From Atlantibacter sp. RC6 (lineage in GTDB: Bacteria; Pseudomonadota; Gammaproteobacteria; Enterobacterales; Enterobacteriaceae), in assembly GCF_014193285.1 (NCBI RefSeq), contig NZ_JACHZE010000001.1, positions 496,001-560,000 of the forward strand: a DNA stretch of 64,000 nt, written 5' to 3'. Position numbers and translations under genes: made by a program. The notes below the pieces were generated by a model. That model worked only from the letters and a program-made list of their open reading frames with translations. It was not told where the DNA came from and ran no database searches. This document shows positions 56,636 through 64,000 of this stretch, piece after piece. Positions within the stretch are counted from its first letter, which is position 1, and each line of letters opens with the position of its first letter.

Positions 56636-56782
56636 AATATTCTCTATGTAATTTTTAGTAATAACAGTCCCTGTTCTGGCAGAGATAATGAATCGCTATC
56701 ACCAAAACAAGTTATTTATTATTTAAGGGTACAGAACGGTTAAACTATTCTCGTTACTCACACTCCGGTTAATATTTAATTA

Positions 56783-57088
56783 TTAACGCTGATACAGATG
56801 CAGTATTTCTTCACACAGTTCGCGGGCTAACAGTGAATTCATTAAATGATCCTGAGCGTGGACCATAATTAATGTCATCGGCTGTTTAGCTTCACCGGCG
56901 TCCTGTTCAATCAGTTTGGTCTGCATACGGTGCGCCTGGCGCGCATAGCCGTCCGCTTCGTTCAGCAGGCTTTTGGCTTCGTCGAAGTTGCCCTGCCGGG
57001 CAGCGTGCAGCGCCTCAAAGCACAGGCTGCGCGACTGACCCGCATTGACAATAATTTCCATTACCGCTTCTTCTAATACCACCATCAT
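56783..57088 (-). CDS. PTS lactose/cellobiose EIIA component
   Basis: This 101-residue three-helix EIIA of the lactose/cellobiose class carries the phosphorylated histidine H77 in IMVHAQDHLMNS. It takes phosphate from HPr and passes it to EIIB. GGAG is 5 nt before the ATG, and the start overlaps the phospho-beta-glucosidase stop by one base (TAATG), so expression is coupled. Confidence 0.94.
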   Translation of the reverse strand: MMVVLEEAVMEIIVNAGQSRSLCFEALHAARQGNFDEAKSLLNEADGYARQAHRMQTKLIEQDAGEAKQPMTLIMVHAQDHLMNSLLARELCEEILHLYQR

Positions 57089-58479
57089 TATGACTCCTTA
57101 TCAAAACCATTATTTGCGGAAACGGCGGCAAACCATTCCCCGCTGCGTTTAATTGTCCGCTGTTGCGTTTCCAGATCGAGCTGAATAAAACCGTAACGGT
57201 TTTTATAGGCATTGCACCAGGACCAGTTATCAATAAAGGTCCACATGTGGTAGCCCAGGCAACGGCTGCCCTCGGTTATTCCTTTATGCAACCATTGCAA
57301 ATGACCGGCGACAAAATCAATACGATATTGATCGTTAATTTGCCCATTGCTAATAAAGCGCTGCTCGTTTTCGACGCCCATACCGTTTTCAGAAATAAAA
57401 CAGCGCGGGTTGCCGTAATTAACACGCAGATTAGTCAGGATATCGTAAATACCGAGTTCATAAATTTCCCAACCGCGATACGGGTTCATTTTCCTGCCGG
57501 GCATTTCGTAATAATCAAACAACCACTCCGGCATAAACGGCGCGTCTTTATTAATTGCGCTGTCGCGGCATTTTACCCGGCGCGGCTGATAATAGTTCAC
57601 GCCCAGTAAATCAATCACGCCCTCGCGGATCAGCGCTTTATCTTCCGGCTGGCAAACCGGCAATTGATCGTACTCGGCCAGCACCGCCACCAGCTCGGCA
57701 GGGTATTCGCCACGCAACACCGGGTCGAGAAAGCTGCGGTTAAAGAACAGATCCGCATAATTTGCCGCCTTTACGTCCGCCGGGTTTTGCGAGCGCGGGT
57801 ACGACGGGGTTAAGTTCAGCACGATGCCGATTTCACCGGCATAGCCGCCTGCGCGATACGCTTTCACCGCCGAAGCATGGGCCAGCACGGTATGCAGCGC
57901 CACGGTGGCCGCGCGTTTGAAATCCACCACGTTGGGATAGTGGAAATCGTACAGATAGCCGCCTTCTACCGGCACAATCGGCTCGTTGAAGGTAAACCAG
58001 TGCAGCACCCGGTCGCCAAACAAGTCAAAGCAGATCTGCGCGTAGCGGGTGTAGGCGTCAATCACCTCGCGGCTTTCCCAACCGCCTTTTTCCTGCATCG
58101 CCATCGGCATATCAAAGTGAAACAGGGTAATAAACGGGGTAATGCCCTGTTCGATCAGCTCATTAATGACCTGGTTATAAAATTCAACCGCCTGCGGATT
58201 CACCTCGCCGGTTCCATCCGGGATCAGACGCGACCAGCTAATTGAGGTGCGGTAGCTGTTGTGGTTCAGCGTCTTCAGCAGAGCGATATCTTCACGCCAG
58301 TTGCGGTAAAACGTCGAGGTGTCATCCGGACCCACGCCGTTATGAAAGCGCCACGGCTGGGTGGCGAACCAGTGATCCCACGTGGTTTGCCCTTTGCCTT
58401 CACGCAGGCTTTCCCCTTCGGTTTGCAGCGCGGAACTCGCGCTGCCCCACCAGAAATTCGCAGGAAAGGTGTATTTCAT
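57088..58479 (-). CDS. GH1 6-phospho-beta-glucosidase
   Basis: This encodes 463 residues from the ATG at 58479, which has GGGAG 8 nt upstream; an ATG two codons earlier is too close. It is a GH1 retaining hydrolase: N-terminal FWWGSASSALQTEGE, acid/base Glu in WFTFNEPIV and nucleophile Glu in CFISENGMG. It splits phosphorylated beta-glucosides such as cellobiose 6-phosphate after PTS uptake. It lies between EIIC and EIIA genes of the same operon. The exact sugar is not readable. Confidence 0.94.
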   Translation of the reverse strand: MKYTFPANFWWGSASSALQTEGESLREGKGQTTWDHWFATQPWRFHNGVGPDDTSTFYRNWREDIALLKTLNHNSYRTSISWSRLIPDGTGEVNPQAVEFYNQVINELIEQGITPFITLFHFDMPMAMQEKGGWESREVIDAYTRYAQICFDLFGDRVLHWFTFNEPIVPVEGGYLYDFHYPNVVDFKRAATVALHTVLAHASAVKAYRAGGYAGEIGIVLNLTPSYPRSQNPADVKAANYADLFFNRSFLDPVLRGEYPAELVAVLAEYDQLPVCQPEDKALIREGVIDLLGVNYYQPRRVKCRDSAINKDAPFMPEWLFDYYEMPGRKMNPYRGWEIYELGIYDILTNLRVNYGNPRCFISENGMGVENEQRFISNGQINDQYRIDFVAGHLQWLHKGITEGSRCLGYHMWTFIDNWSWCNAYKNRYGFIQLDLETQQRTIKRSGEWFAAVSANNGFDKES

Positions 58480-58496
58480 CGTCATCGCTCCCAGTA

Positions 58497-59825
58497 TCAG
58501 TTGCTGTTGGCCGGTTCAGCCATCGGCGCGGCGCTTTGCGCTTTCTGCTCTTCGTTTTTCATCAGCGAACGCTCATAAGCTCGCAGGAAAGGCAGGTAAA
58601 TCAGCGCCGACATCACCATACAAATCAGGCACATCACCACCGGGCTGAACGCCCAGTTCGCCGCCCATGAGGCGCCGATAGGCGCAGGGGTGGTCCATGG
58701 CGTCAGCGAGACCACCTGCGGCAGCCAGTCCAGACGAGTGGCGGTATAGGCCAGCACGGCGTTCACCAGCGGTACGCAGACGAACGGGATAAACAGCATC
58801 GGGTTCATGATGATCGGCGCGCCGAACAGGATCGGTTCGTTGATGTTAAAGAAGCTTGGCACCACGCCCATTTTGCCGATAGTGCGCAGGTGCGCAACGC
58901 GGCTGCGCAGCAGCAGGAAAGCCAGCGGTAATGTCGAGCCCACGCCGCCAATCAGCAGGTAATGGTCCCAGAAGCCTTGCAGGTAAACGTGGGGCAATGC
59001 GGTGCCCGCCGCCAGCGCCGCCTGGTTAGCCGACAGGTTAGCCATCCAGAACGGGTTCATAATGCCGGTAACGATAAGCGAACCGTGGATGCCCGCAAAC
59101 CAGAAGATTTGGCACAGCAGCACCGACAGCAGGATTGCCGGTAAAGAATCGGATGCCGAGACCAGCGGCTCCAGCAGATGCATAATCGCTTGCGGAATGA
59201 TCATGCCGGTTTGCGCTTCGACGAACAGGTTCAGCGGATGCAGGGTGCCAATCACCACAATCACCGGGATTAAGATCTCGAACGAACGCGCCACGCCGGT
59301 CGGCACTTCTTTCGGCAGGCGAATGGTGATGTTGTTCTGCTTCAGCCAGGCGTAAACGCGTGTGGAGTAAATAGCGGTGATCAGCGCAGTGAAGATCCCC
59401 TGCCCTGACAGATACTGGGTAGAGATTTTGCCATCCGCATAGGGTGCCGCCACCAGCAGGAATGCCATAAACGCCAGCAGGCCGGACATCACCGGGTCGA
59501 GATTAAATTGCCGCCCGAGGCTGGCGCCAATCCCCACAGAGATAAAGAACGTCATGACGCCCATGCTGAGGTTGAACGGCAGCATCAGCTGCTCGCGGTA
59601 GGTCTGGGAAAAATCCAGCCAGCCGCGGGCAAAGCTGTTAGTGGTATCCGCCGAAAACGGCGGGAAGATAAACACCAGCATAAAGGAGCCGATGATCATA
59701 AACGGCAACGCCGCGGTAAAACCGTCGCGGATAGCAATAACGTATTTTTGCTGCCCCAGACGCCCGGCCAGCGGGGTGATGGATTGTTCAATGACTGCAA
59801 TCATTGACTGATAGAGTGAACTCAT
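58497..59825 (-). CDS. PTS cellobiose-class EIIC permease
   Basis: This 442-residue membrane permease has about ten hydrophobic segments. FFNINEPILFGAPIIMNPML is the substrate-site signature of lactose/cellobiose-class EIIC proteins. A central FAGIHGSLIVTGIMNPFW stretch is also typical. It imports and phosphorylates the sugar with EIIB and EIIA. It follows the EIIB gene by 13 bp. Confidence 0.94.
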   Translation of the reverse strand: MSSLYQSMIAVIEQSITPLAGRLGQQKYVIAIRDGFTAALPFMIIGSFMLVFIFPPFSADTTNSFARGWLDFSQTYREQLMLPFNLSMGVMTFFISVGIGASLGRQFNLDPVMSGLLAFMAFLLVAAPYADGKISTQYLSGQGIFTALITAIYSTRVYAWLKQNNITIRLPKEVPTGVARSFEILIPVIVVIGTLHPLNLFVEAQTGMIIPQAIMHLLEPLVSASDSLPAILLSVLLCQIFWFAGIHGSLIVTGIMNPFWMANLSANQAALAAGTALPHVYLQGFWDHYLLIGGVGSTLPLAFLLLRSRVAHLRTIGKMGVVPSFFNINEPILFGAPIIMNPMLFIPFVCVPLVNAVLAYTATRLDWLPQVVSLTPWTTPAPIGASWAANWAFSPVVMCLICMVMSALIYLPFLRAYERSLMKNEEQKAQSAAPMAEPANSN

Positions 59826-59838
59826 GGGAACCCCTGTA

Positions 59839-60153
59839 TTAATGTGCCGCTTCGATCAGCGACAGTGCGTAGTCGAGAACTTTGTCACCGCGCTGCATGC
59901 CGTAATCCATCATATCAATAGGCTGGACCGGAATGCTGTGAGATGCCGCTTTGGCTGACAGAGTACCTAACATATATTTAACCTGCGGCCCAATCAGCAC
60001 GACCTGATAGTTTGGAAACTGCGTATCAAATTCGGAAACGCCAAAGGCGTTAATCTCTACCGCCAGGCCCCTTTCCTGCGCCACTTCTTCCATTTTGCGC
60101 ACCAGCAAACTGGTGGACATCCCTGCGGAACAACACAACATAATCCTGTACAT
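59839..60153 (-). CDS. PTS lactose/cellobiose EIIB component
   Basis: This encodes 104 residues from the ATG at 60153, chosen because GAGG lies 7 nt upstream; an in-frame GTG three codons earlier lies within that site. The phospho-cysteine lies in IMLCCSAGMSTSLLV, with LIGPQVKYML further on. It is the first gene of the operon and passes phosphate to the sugar at EIIC. Confidence 0.93.
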   Translation of the reverse strand: MYRIMLCCSAGMSTSLLVRKMEEVAQERGLAVEINAFGVSEFDTQFPNYQVVLIGPQVKYMLGTLSAKAASHSIPVQPIDMMDYGMQRGDKVLDYALSLIEAAH

Positions 60154-60206
60154 CCGGTTCACCTCAATATGTTAATAGTTATTTCATGACTGATTGGACA
60201 TCACAC

Positions 60207-60220
60207 GGAAACCGGTTTCC
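60207..60220. promoter_or_regulatory. LacI-family operator 1
   Basis: GGAAACCGGTTTCC is a perfect 14-bp palindrome with the central CG typical of LacI/GalR operators. It is 54 bp before the EIIB start in the divergent control region. Confidence 0.75.
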
Positions 60221-60330
60221 ATTTCAAATAACCAGAAGTGTGATTGCTATCAAAATAATCACAATAACAAGCACTTTCTTTGGGCTGGCGTCACATTTTT
60301 ACTGTGTAAAAGCGATCACTGGCGTCCAAA

Positions 60331-60347
60331 TGGAAAATCGGTTTCCA
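60331..60347. promoter_or_regulatory. LacI-family operator 2
   Basis: TGGAAAATCGGTTTCCA shares the outer GGAAA and TTTCC arms of operator 1 with one extra central base. The two centres are about 126 bp apart, close to 12 helical turns, which would allow looping. A further half-like CGGAAACGG follows at 60355-60363. Confidence 0.6.
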
Positions 60348-60444
60348 TCAAAAACGGAAACGGCTATACTGCGGATGGTGATTATTTGCGCTACAGGTTT
60401 TATCAGGATTTCCAGGCTGCACTTGCGCCTGTCAGGGGAGAAAG

Positions 60445-61407
60445 ATGTCAACAATCAACGATGTATCACGTTTAGCTGGGGTGTCGAAGGCCACAGTGTC
60501 ACGGGTGTTGAGTGGTTCGCGCGGGGTCAAGGAAGCCAGCCGCCTGGCGGTGCTAAAAGCCGTGGACGAACTGAACTATCGGCCAAATGTTATTGCGCAG
60601 TCGTTATTAAGCCAGTCAACCGGCTGTATCGGCGTGATTTGCGCCCATGAAAATATCAACCAGACCACCAGCTATCTGTACGTGCTGGAAAAGCATTTAA
60701 GCCAGCATCAAAAGCATCTGCTGCTGCGGTTCGCCAACTCTAAAAGCGCTGTCCTGCACGCGCTGGAAGAGCTGAACTGCGGTCTGTGTGATGACATTTT
60801 AATTATCGGCGCGCGGTTCCCGCTGGATATCGACCAGGAGAATGTGATCCTGGTGGACTGCATGGAAGCGGAAAACGTCAACAGCATTCAGTTCGATCAC
60901 GCCTTTGCGGCGGAAACAGCCTGTAATTACCTGATAAGCCAGGGGCGGCGGCAAATCGCCATGATCCAGCCGCAAGGCAGCGGCTTTGCCGATCAGGTGC
61001 TGCTGGGCTATAAACATGCGCTGGAGAAAAACTTCCTGCCGTTTAACCGCAATCTGGTGTTTCTGGAAGCGGCCTCCTCTTCCGTGGCGTTGCAGGAACT
61101 GCTGAATAACGCCGCCACGCTCAATTTCAACGCGCTGATGGTGGCGGATGAGCATGAGGCGCAGCACATTATCCCCCAGTTGCAGGCGTTCAATAAATCA
61201 GTACCGGATGACATTATGGTGTTCAGTCTTGGCGGGTCGTTGCAGTTGCCTGGCGTACCGGTCATTCCTGCCATTGAGTACCCCATCGAAGCCATGGCGG
61301 TGCGCATCGTGAACTGGTTAACGGAAAAAACCCAGGATATGTTGGGCACCCAACTGATGCGCGGCGATCTGTTTATTCCGGATGTGCGCAGGAAAGCGAG
61401 CCGCTAA
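60445..61407 (+). CDS. LacI-family regulator of the beta-glucoside PTS operon
   Basis: In this 320-residue protein an N-terminal LacI HTH (STINDVSRLAGVSKATVSRV) and hinge helix (YRPNVIAQSLLSQST) are followed by a periplasmic-binding-protein-like sensor domain. The pattern resembles AscG. GGGGAG is 4 nt before the ATG. It is divergent from the EIIB gene with two operator-like palindromes between them, so it probably represses the operon and itself until a phosphorylated sugar binds. Confidence 0.93.
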   Translation: MSTINDVSRLAGVSKATVSRVLSGSRGVKEASRLAVLKAVDELNYRPNVIAQSLLSQSTGCIGVICAHENINQTTSYLYVLEKHLSQHQKHLLLRFANSKSAVLHALEELNCGLCDDILIIGARFPLDIDQENVILVDCMEAENVNSIQFDHAFAAETACNYLISQGRRQIAMIQPQGSGFADQVLLGYKHALEKNFLPFNRNLVFLEAASSSVALQELLNNAATLNFNALMVADEHEAQHIIPQLQAFNKSVPDDIMVFSLGGSLQLPGVPVIPAIEYPIEAMAVRIVNWLTEKTQDMLGTQLMRGDLFIPDVRRKASR

Positions 61408-61430
61408 CACAGTCATGTCACCGTGCAAAT

Positions 61431-61456
61431 AAAAAACCCCGGCTGGCAACCGGGGT
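61431..61456 (-). terminator. Terminator of fhlA, shared with the LacI-family gene
   Basis: CCCCGG (61437-61442) pairs with CCGGGG (61450-61455) around a 7-nt loop, with a T run after it on the minus strand. It lies 27 bp after the fhlA stop. Confidence 0.8.
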
Positions 61457-61482
61457 CGATTATTTAACCGAACAGTCCTTCC

Positions 61483-63567
61483 TCAGCAAAGATCTTTATC
61501 GATCCCCAGCCGCTTCATGCGAGCCAGCAGTGTGGTGCGCTTAACCCCAAGGCGCTGCGCGGCCCCTTTTGCTCCCGCAATCACCCCGTTGCACTCTTTC
61601 AGTACCCGTTTGATACGCTGGATTTCATCTTCCCCTTCGCGGGGGATATCCGTTTCAGGCTCATCGACCAAACGCTGCGTCGGGTCGCTAAAGGCCATTT
61701 CCGGGAGCGACAGTTGCAGCACATTGCCGCGCGTCAGCAGTACCGCGCGCTCAATGACGTTCTCCAGTTCACGCACGTTGCCCGGCCACTCCATCTTGCT
61801 CAAAATGCGCAGCGTGTCTGCCGGGATACTTTCGATATTACGCCCCAGGCGACGGGCAATTTTGAAAGTGAAGGCCTTCACCAATAAGGGAATATCCTCC
61901 GGCCTTTCACGTAACGGCGGCAAAAAGATCGGAAACACGTTCAGGCGATAGTAGAGATCGCTGCGAAACTCGCGATCGGCGACCATCTGCTTTAAGTCAC
62001 GGTTGGTGGCGGCAATCAACCGGACGTCTGTCCGGATAATTTTATTGCTGCCCAGCCGTTCAAACTCTTGCTCCTGCAATACGCGCAGCAGCTTCGGTTG
62101 CAGCTCAAGCGGCATATCGCCGACTTCATCCAGAAACAGGGTGCTGTTATCCGCCAGCTCGAAGCGGCCAATGCGCTGGGCGCTGGCGCCGGTAAATGCG
62201 CCACGCTCATGGCCGAACAGATCGCTTTCCAGCAGGCCCGCCGGCATGGCCGCGCAGTTCATTTTCACCATTCGACGATTATTGCGGTTGCTCAGGTTGT
62301 GAATGGCGCGGGCGATCAGCTCCTTACCCGTCCCCGTCTCACCGAGGATCAGCACCGTACTGTTACTGCGCGCCACCATCTCGACCTGCTTCATTACCGT
62401 CATCATGGCGTCGCTGCGCCCGATGATTTCGCCAAAATCCGCGCTGACGTTATTGATCTGCTCGGCCAGCGCCAGGTTCTCATCCACCAGCCGCTCTTTA
62501 AGGCGATTGATCTCCTGCCAGGCCAGCGCGTTATCGATAGCTATCGCGATCCGCTCGGCAATCTGGCGCAGAAGTTTCAGGTTAGCGGCGGTAAAGATAT
62601 GCGCTTCGCACTGGGCCAGTTTCAGCACCCCCAACATTTTGTCGCCATAGGTCAACGGAAACAGGCACAGCGTTTGGATCTGGTTATCCCACATGTCGAA
62701 CAGCATTCGCTCGTAAGGGGCATGCTGGTCCTGATGATGGAGATTTAATAACAGCATCTCTTTGCTGTTAAACACCCGCTCGGACAGCGTGCCTTTTTCA
62801 TCCAGCTCGCTCTGGGCGGAAATGGGCGCGCTTTTCTCAACGTAATGCGTGGAGTAGATGTTGAGTTTCCCCTTGCGCGGGCTGCGCAGCACAATGCTGA
62901 TGGAGTCGATATTGAAATTAGTGTGGATTTCGCGAGAAATTTCGCTTACCAGTTCATCCAGATCCAGCTTCGACAGCACGGCGTTGGTGATGGCGACCAG
63001 CAGACGGAAATCGTCCCTTTCACGGCACAACAGCGCGTAGTTATCGCTGCTCACCCGGCGCGTTTGAATATGTTCCGCCACCACGCTAATGATCTGGGTT
63101 AACGAGTGAAGACGTGAGTACTCTTTTTCGTTCCAGGGCCGATCGACGTCGCGGATAAACTCGCAGCCGCCAAAAATTCGCCCTTCCGCCGCCAGCGGCA
63201 ATAGCGTGTAGTGCCCAAAAGGAGGATACAGATCAAGTGTCGCAAGCTGCGGCCAGGTTTCAGTGAACTCAGGGTAGCGGCAGTGTAATGCCTCAGGCCG
63301 CGACAGCACCCGACGGATCGGGCCATTAGCCAGCATAGTTTCATCTTCGTAACGAATCCCTTCTCCCTGCCCGTTTACGCTGTAAAAACAGACCCGTGGC
63401 TGATGCGGATGGCACAGCAAAATATTGACCTGCTCCGCAAGTCCTGTTTGATTAATATGCAGACGCACCGCGTTAACCAGCGCGCACATATCGGGCTGTT
63501 GTAATAACGTGCGGGCAATATCGAACAAACCTTGTTCGGCGACATCGCCCATTGGGGTATACGACAT
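61483..63567 (-). CDS. fhlA: Formate-responsive sigma-54 activator FhlA
   Basis: This 694-residue protein (692 in E. coli) activates formate hydrogenlyase genes with sigma-54 when formate is present. GAF-type N-terminal modules (about 1-375) bind formate. The AAA+ domain has Walker A GETGTGKE, the sigma-54 contact loop ERGAFTGA, and Walker B LFLDEVGDMP. The C-terminal Fis-type HTH reads GAAQRLGVKRTTLLARMKRL. It lies downstream of hypE, as in E. coli. Confidence 0.96.
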   Translation of the reverse strand: MSYTPMGDVAEQGLFDIARTLLQQPDMCALVNAVRLHINQTGLAEQVNILLCHPHQPRVCFYSVNGQGEGIRYEDETMLANGPIRRVLSRPEALHCRYPEFTETWPQLATLDLYPPFGHYTLLPLAAEGRIFGGCEFIRDVDRPWNEKEYSRLHSLTQIISVVAEHIQTRRVSSDNYALLCRERDDFRLLVAITNAVLSKLDLDELVSEISREIHTNFNIDSISIVLRSPRKGKLNIYSTHYVEKSAPISAQSELDEKGTLSERVFNSKEMLLLNLHHQDQHAPYERMLFDMWDNQIQTLCLFPLTYGDKMLGVLKLAQCEAHIFTAANLKLLRQIAERIAIAIDNALAWQEINRLKERLVDENLALAEQINNVSADFGEIIGRSDAMMTVMKQVEMVARSNSTVLILGETGTGKELIARAIHNLSNRNNRRMVKMNCAAMPAGLLESDLFGHERGAFTGASAQRIGRFELADNSTLFLDEVGDMPLELQPKLLRVLQEQEFERLGSNKIIRTDVRLIAATNRDLKQMVADREFRSDLYYRLNVFPIFLPPLRERPEDIPLLVKAFTFKIARRLGRNIESIPADTLRILSKMEWPGNVRELENVIERAVLLTRGNVLQLSLPEMAFSDPTQRLVDEPETDIPREGEDEIQRIKRVLKECNGVIAGAKGAAQRLGVKRTTLLARMKRLGIDKDLC

Positions 63568-63605
63568 TTAGCTTATCCAGAAATCAAAACAAACATCAGG
63601 CCTTG

Positions 63606-63621
63606 GAGGCGGTACCGCCTC
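63606..63621. repeat. 16-bp perfect palindrome between hypE and fhlA
   Basis: GAGGCGGTACCGCCTC is fully self-complementary and lies in the 74-bp gap between hypE and fhlA. It could be a weak stem-loop setting the ratio of the two transcripts or a protein site; there is no T run. Confidence 0.4.
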
Positions 63622-63641
63622 GCTACGCCAGACCAGTGATG

Positions 63642-64000
63642 TTAACAAATACGCGGCAGCGGTTCCGAAAACGGCAACTCAAGTGTGCGCTTAACGCCAT
63701 ACAGACCGGTTAACCTTACCCCTTTACGCGCCACCACCTCGCCAATCAATGCGGCATCACGTCCCAGCGGATGCTGGCGCAGCGCCTCGATAATCGCCGG
63801 AGCGGCGTCGCGTTCAACGGCGATCACCAGTTTGCCTTCGTTGGCGAAATTCACCGCTTCCAGCCCCAGCAGCTCGCACAACCCCCGCACCGCCGGTTTA
63901 ACCGGCAGATCGCGCTCGTTGAGCTCAATGCCGCAACCGCTGCTGGCGGCGAACTCATGCGCCACGGCATTCACGCCGCCGCGCGTGGCGTCACGCATCG
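63642..64000 (-). CDS. hypE: Hydrogenase maturation protein HypE (C-terminal part)
   Basis: About 119 residues are visible; the N-terminal two thirds lie beyond the window. RDATRGGVNAVAHEFA and GLEAVNFANEGKLVIAV belong to the AIRS-type C domain. The chain ends EPLPRIC, whose terminal cysteine is carbamoylated by HypF and dehydrated to thiocyanate to supply the cyanide ligand of NiFe hydrogenases. It precedes fhlA in the hyp operon order. Confidence 0.95.
   Translation of the reverse strand, partial: MRDATRGGVNAVAHEFAASSGCGIELNERDLPVKPAVRGLCELLGLEAVNFANEGKLVIAVERDAAPAIIEALRQHPLGRDAALIGEVVARKGVRLTGLYGVKRTLELPFSEPLPRIC

Overview
This window looks like chromosomal DNA of a member of the Enterobacteriaceae, nearer to Enterobacter, Kosakonia or Lelliottia than to Escherichia or Salmonella. 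Most genes have close E. coli counterparts of identical or near-identical length (tyrP, ftnA, yecH, torYZ, yecA, pgsA, uvrC, uvrY, sdiA, the tcyJ-dcyD-tcyL-tcyN cystine genes, fliZ, fliA, fliDST, amyA, yedDEF, fhlA, hypE). These are mixed with genes that E. coli K-12 lacks or keeps elsewhere. The genus is inferred from remembered gene order and protein similarity; no search was run.

Layout. Positions 1-11.5 kb hold a formate-dehydrogenase-like molybdoenzyme (partial), the tiny azuC gene, an MFS exporter, an RpiB-like isomerase, ftnA, yecH, tyrP and the torYZ respiratory operon, then yecA. Positions 11.6-15.5 kb hold an ethanolamine permease with both ethanolamine ammonia-lyase subunits, behind a near-consensus sigma-54 promoter and an NtrC-like site. 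Positions 15.5-17.8 kb hold a phosphoesterase, a GIY-YIG-type protein and a small unknown protein.

Positions 18.0-36.2 kb are a defence-rich genomic island inserted at the 3' end of tRNA-Leu(UAA). It is bounded by a perfect 106-bp direct repeat. The repeat was 124 bp before an IS3-family element landed in the left copy with a 4-bp CGAA target duplication. The cargo, all on the minus strand, is a type I restriction-modification locus (hsdM, hsdS, hsdR) with a coupled YgjP-like metallopeptidase gene, a DUF262/DUF1524 (GmrSD-like) protein, an Mrr-like nuclease with a zinc ribbon, an HNH protein, and a separate three-gene unit of two large dynamin-like P-loop GTPases and a tail-anchored coiled-coil protein. 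No integrase gene is visible. The GTPase unit is the best candidate for an under-described system.

Positions 36.1-54 kb return to core genes: the leu-cys-gly tRNA cluster, pgsA, uvrC-uvrY, yecF, sdiA, the cystine uptake genes, fliZ-fliA, flagellin, fliDST, amyA, yedD and yedEF. Positions 54.2-61.4 kb hold a GAF-GGDEF diguanylate cyclase, then a beta-glucoside/cellobiose-type PTS operon (EIIB, EIIC, phospho-beta-glucosidase, EIIA, LamB-type porin) with a divergent LacI-family regulator and two operator-like palindromes. The window ends with fhlA and the 3' part of hypE, from the hydrogenase-maturation locus. Its closeness to the flagellar genes differs from E. coli gene order.
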